Source: Sphingomonadaceae bacterium (GTDB taxonomy: Bacteria > Pseudomonadota > Alphaproteobacteria > Sphingomonadales > Sphingomonadaceae). Taken from it: DNA of 64,000 nucleotides. Made by a program: the position numbers and the translations under genes. The notes beneath the pieces were generated by a model. That model was given only the letters and a program-made list of their open reading frames with translations, was not told where the DNA came from and did not search any database. Below are positions 63,929-64,000 of the stretch, one piece after another; the stretch's first letter is position 1, and each line of letters begins with the position of its first letter. The stretch lies in assembly GCA_947463325.1 (NCBI GenBank), contig CANHQT010000009.1, positions 18,840 through 82,839 on the forward strand, written 5' to 3'.

Positions 63929-64000
63929 ATGGAATTCGATCTCAGCGACCGTCAGAAATATTGGCAGGGCCGCGTCCGCAACTTCATCGAAACACATGTC
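63929..64000 (+). CDS. Acyl-CoA dehydrogenase, N-terminal fragment (runs off the window)
   Basis: The first 24 codons read MEFDLSDRQKYWQGRVRNFI and end at the window edge. The pattern of a short acidic start followed by R-x-F-I resembles the N-terminal helix of acyl-CoA dehydrogenases. GGGAG precedes the ATG. It follows the GPH transporter by 68 bases and probably continues the plus-strand catabolic unit. Identification is tentative for so short a piece. Confidence 0.5.
   Translation, partial: MEFDLSDRQKYWQGRVRNFIETHV

Overview
The window is GC-rich, gene-dense chromosomal DNA from an alphaproteobacterium, most likely of the order Sphingomonadales. The main grounds are the set of alphaproteobacterial families (TrcR/DUF1013, DUF1192, DUF1285, a CC_3452-type small exported protein), the run Suv3-like helicase, S4 protein, FdxA, CarD, a single bifunctional RelA/SpoT enzyme, a large TonB-dependent receptor, and a perfect CtrA-type box. 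No rRNA, CRISPR array, insertion sequence or prophage was seen. One tRNA gene (Val, anticodon TAC) is present.

Layout. 1-8.4 kb: tadA; a DUF1232 protein; a LytS/LytTR two-component pair; an HxlR-type repressor; a small exported protein; rsh; two tandem DUF2807 envelope proteins; carD. 8.4-12.5 kb: fdxA, an S4 RNA-binding protein and a Suv3-like helicase, all on the minus strand. 12.6-19 kb: a plus-strand run with an M23 peptidase, hemB, a GNAT enzyme, a fused MFS/spermidine-synthase-like membrane protein, a gamma carbonic anhydrase and ArsC. 19-20.8 kb: recF, a 43-residue membrane peptide and a PspC-domain protein. 20.9-29.4 kb: rpoC and rpoB. 29.4-38.1 kb: a nucleosidase, a zinc peptidase, a hydroxybutyrate dehydrogenase, an MBL hydrolase, trcR, a quinone oxidoreductase, DUF1192 and clpA. 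38.3-49.3 kb: lipid and envelope enzymes, a TonB-dependent receptor, parC, a cca/Nudix/DUF1285/GNAT block, and folB with a FolM-like reductase. 49.34-51.27 kb: an AT-richer accessory insert with two unfamiliar genes, one carrying a HEPN RNase motif. 51.3-55 kb: a 2-oxoglutarate-type dioxygenase, a fasciclin lipoprotein, an EVE protein, a winged-helix regulator, tRNA-Val and a small membrane protein. 55.1-64 kb: aconitase, a 50-residue membrane protein, and a CoA-ester catabolic cluster of two paired acyl-CoA dehydrogenases, two SDRs, a GPH-type transporter and the start of a third acyl-CoA dehydrogenase.

Most of the window is housekeeping: transcription (rpoBC, carD), stringent response (rsh), DNA topology and repair (parC, recF), tRNA maturation (tadA, cca), haem and folate synthesis, proteolysis (clpA) and the TCA cycle (acnA). 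The least explained parts are the HEPN insert; the regulatory DNA (a CtrA box before the M23 peptidase, an ACGT-N2-ACGT box before the acyl-CoA dehydrogenase operon, a cluster of GGATTAAT motifs before the winged-helix gene); the apparent loss of the catalytic Glu in one acyl-CoA dehydrogenase subunit; and two tiny membrane-protein genes. All family assignments come from reading motifs and overall sequence character, with no database search.
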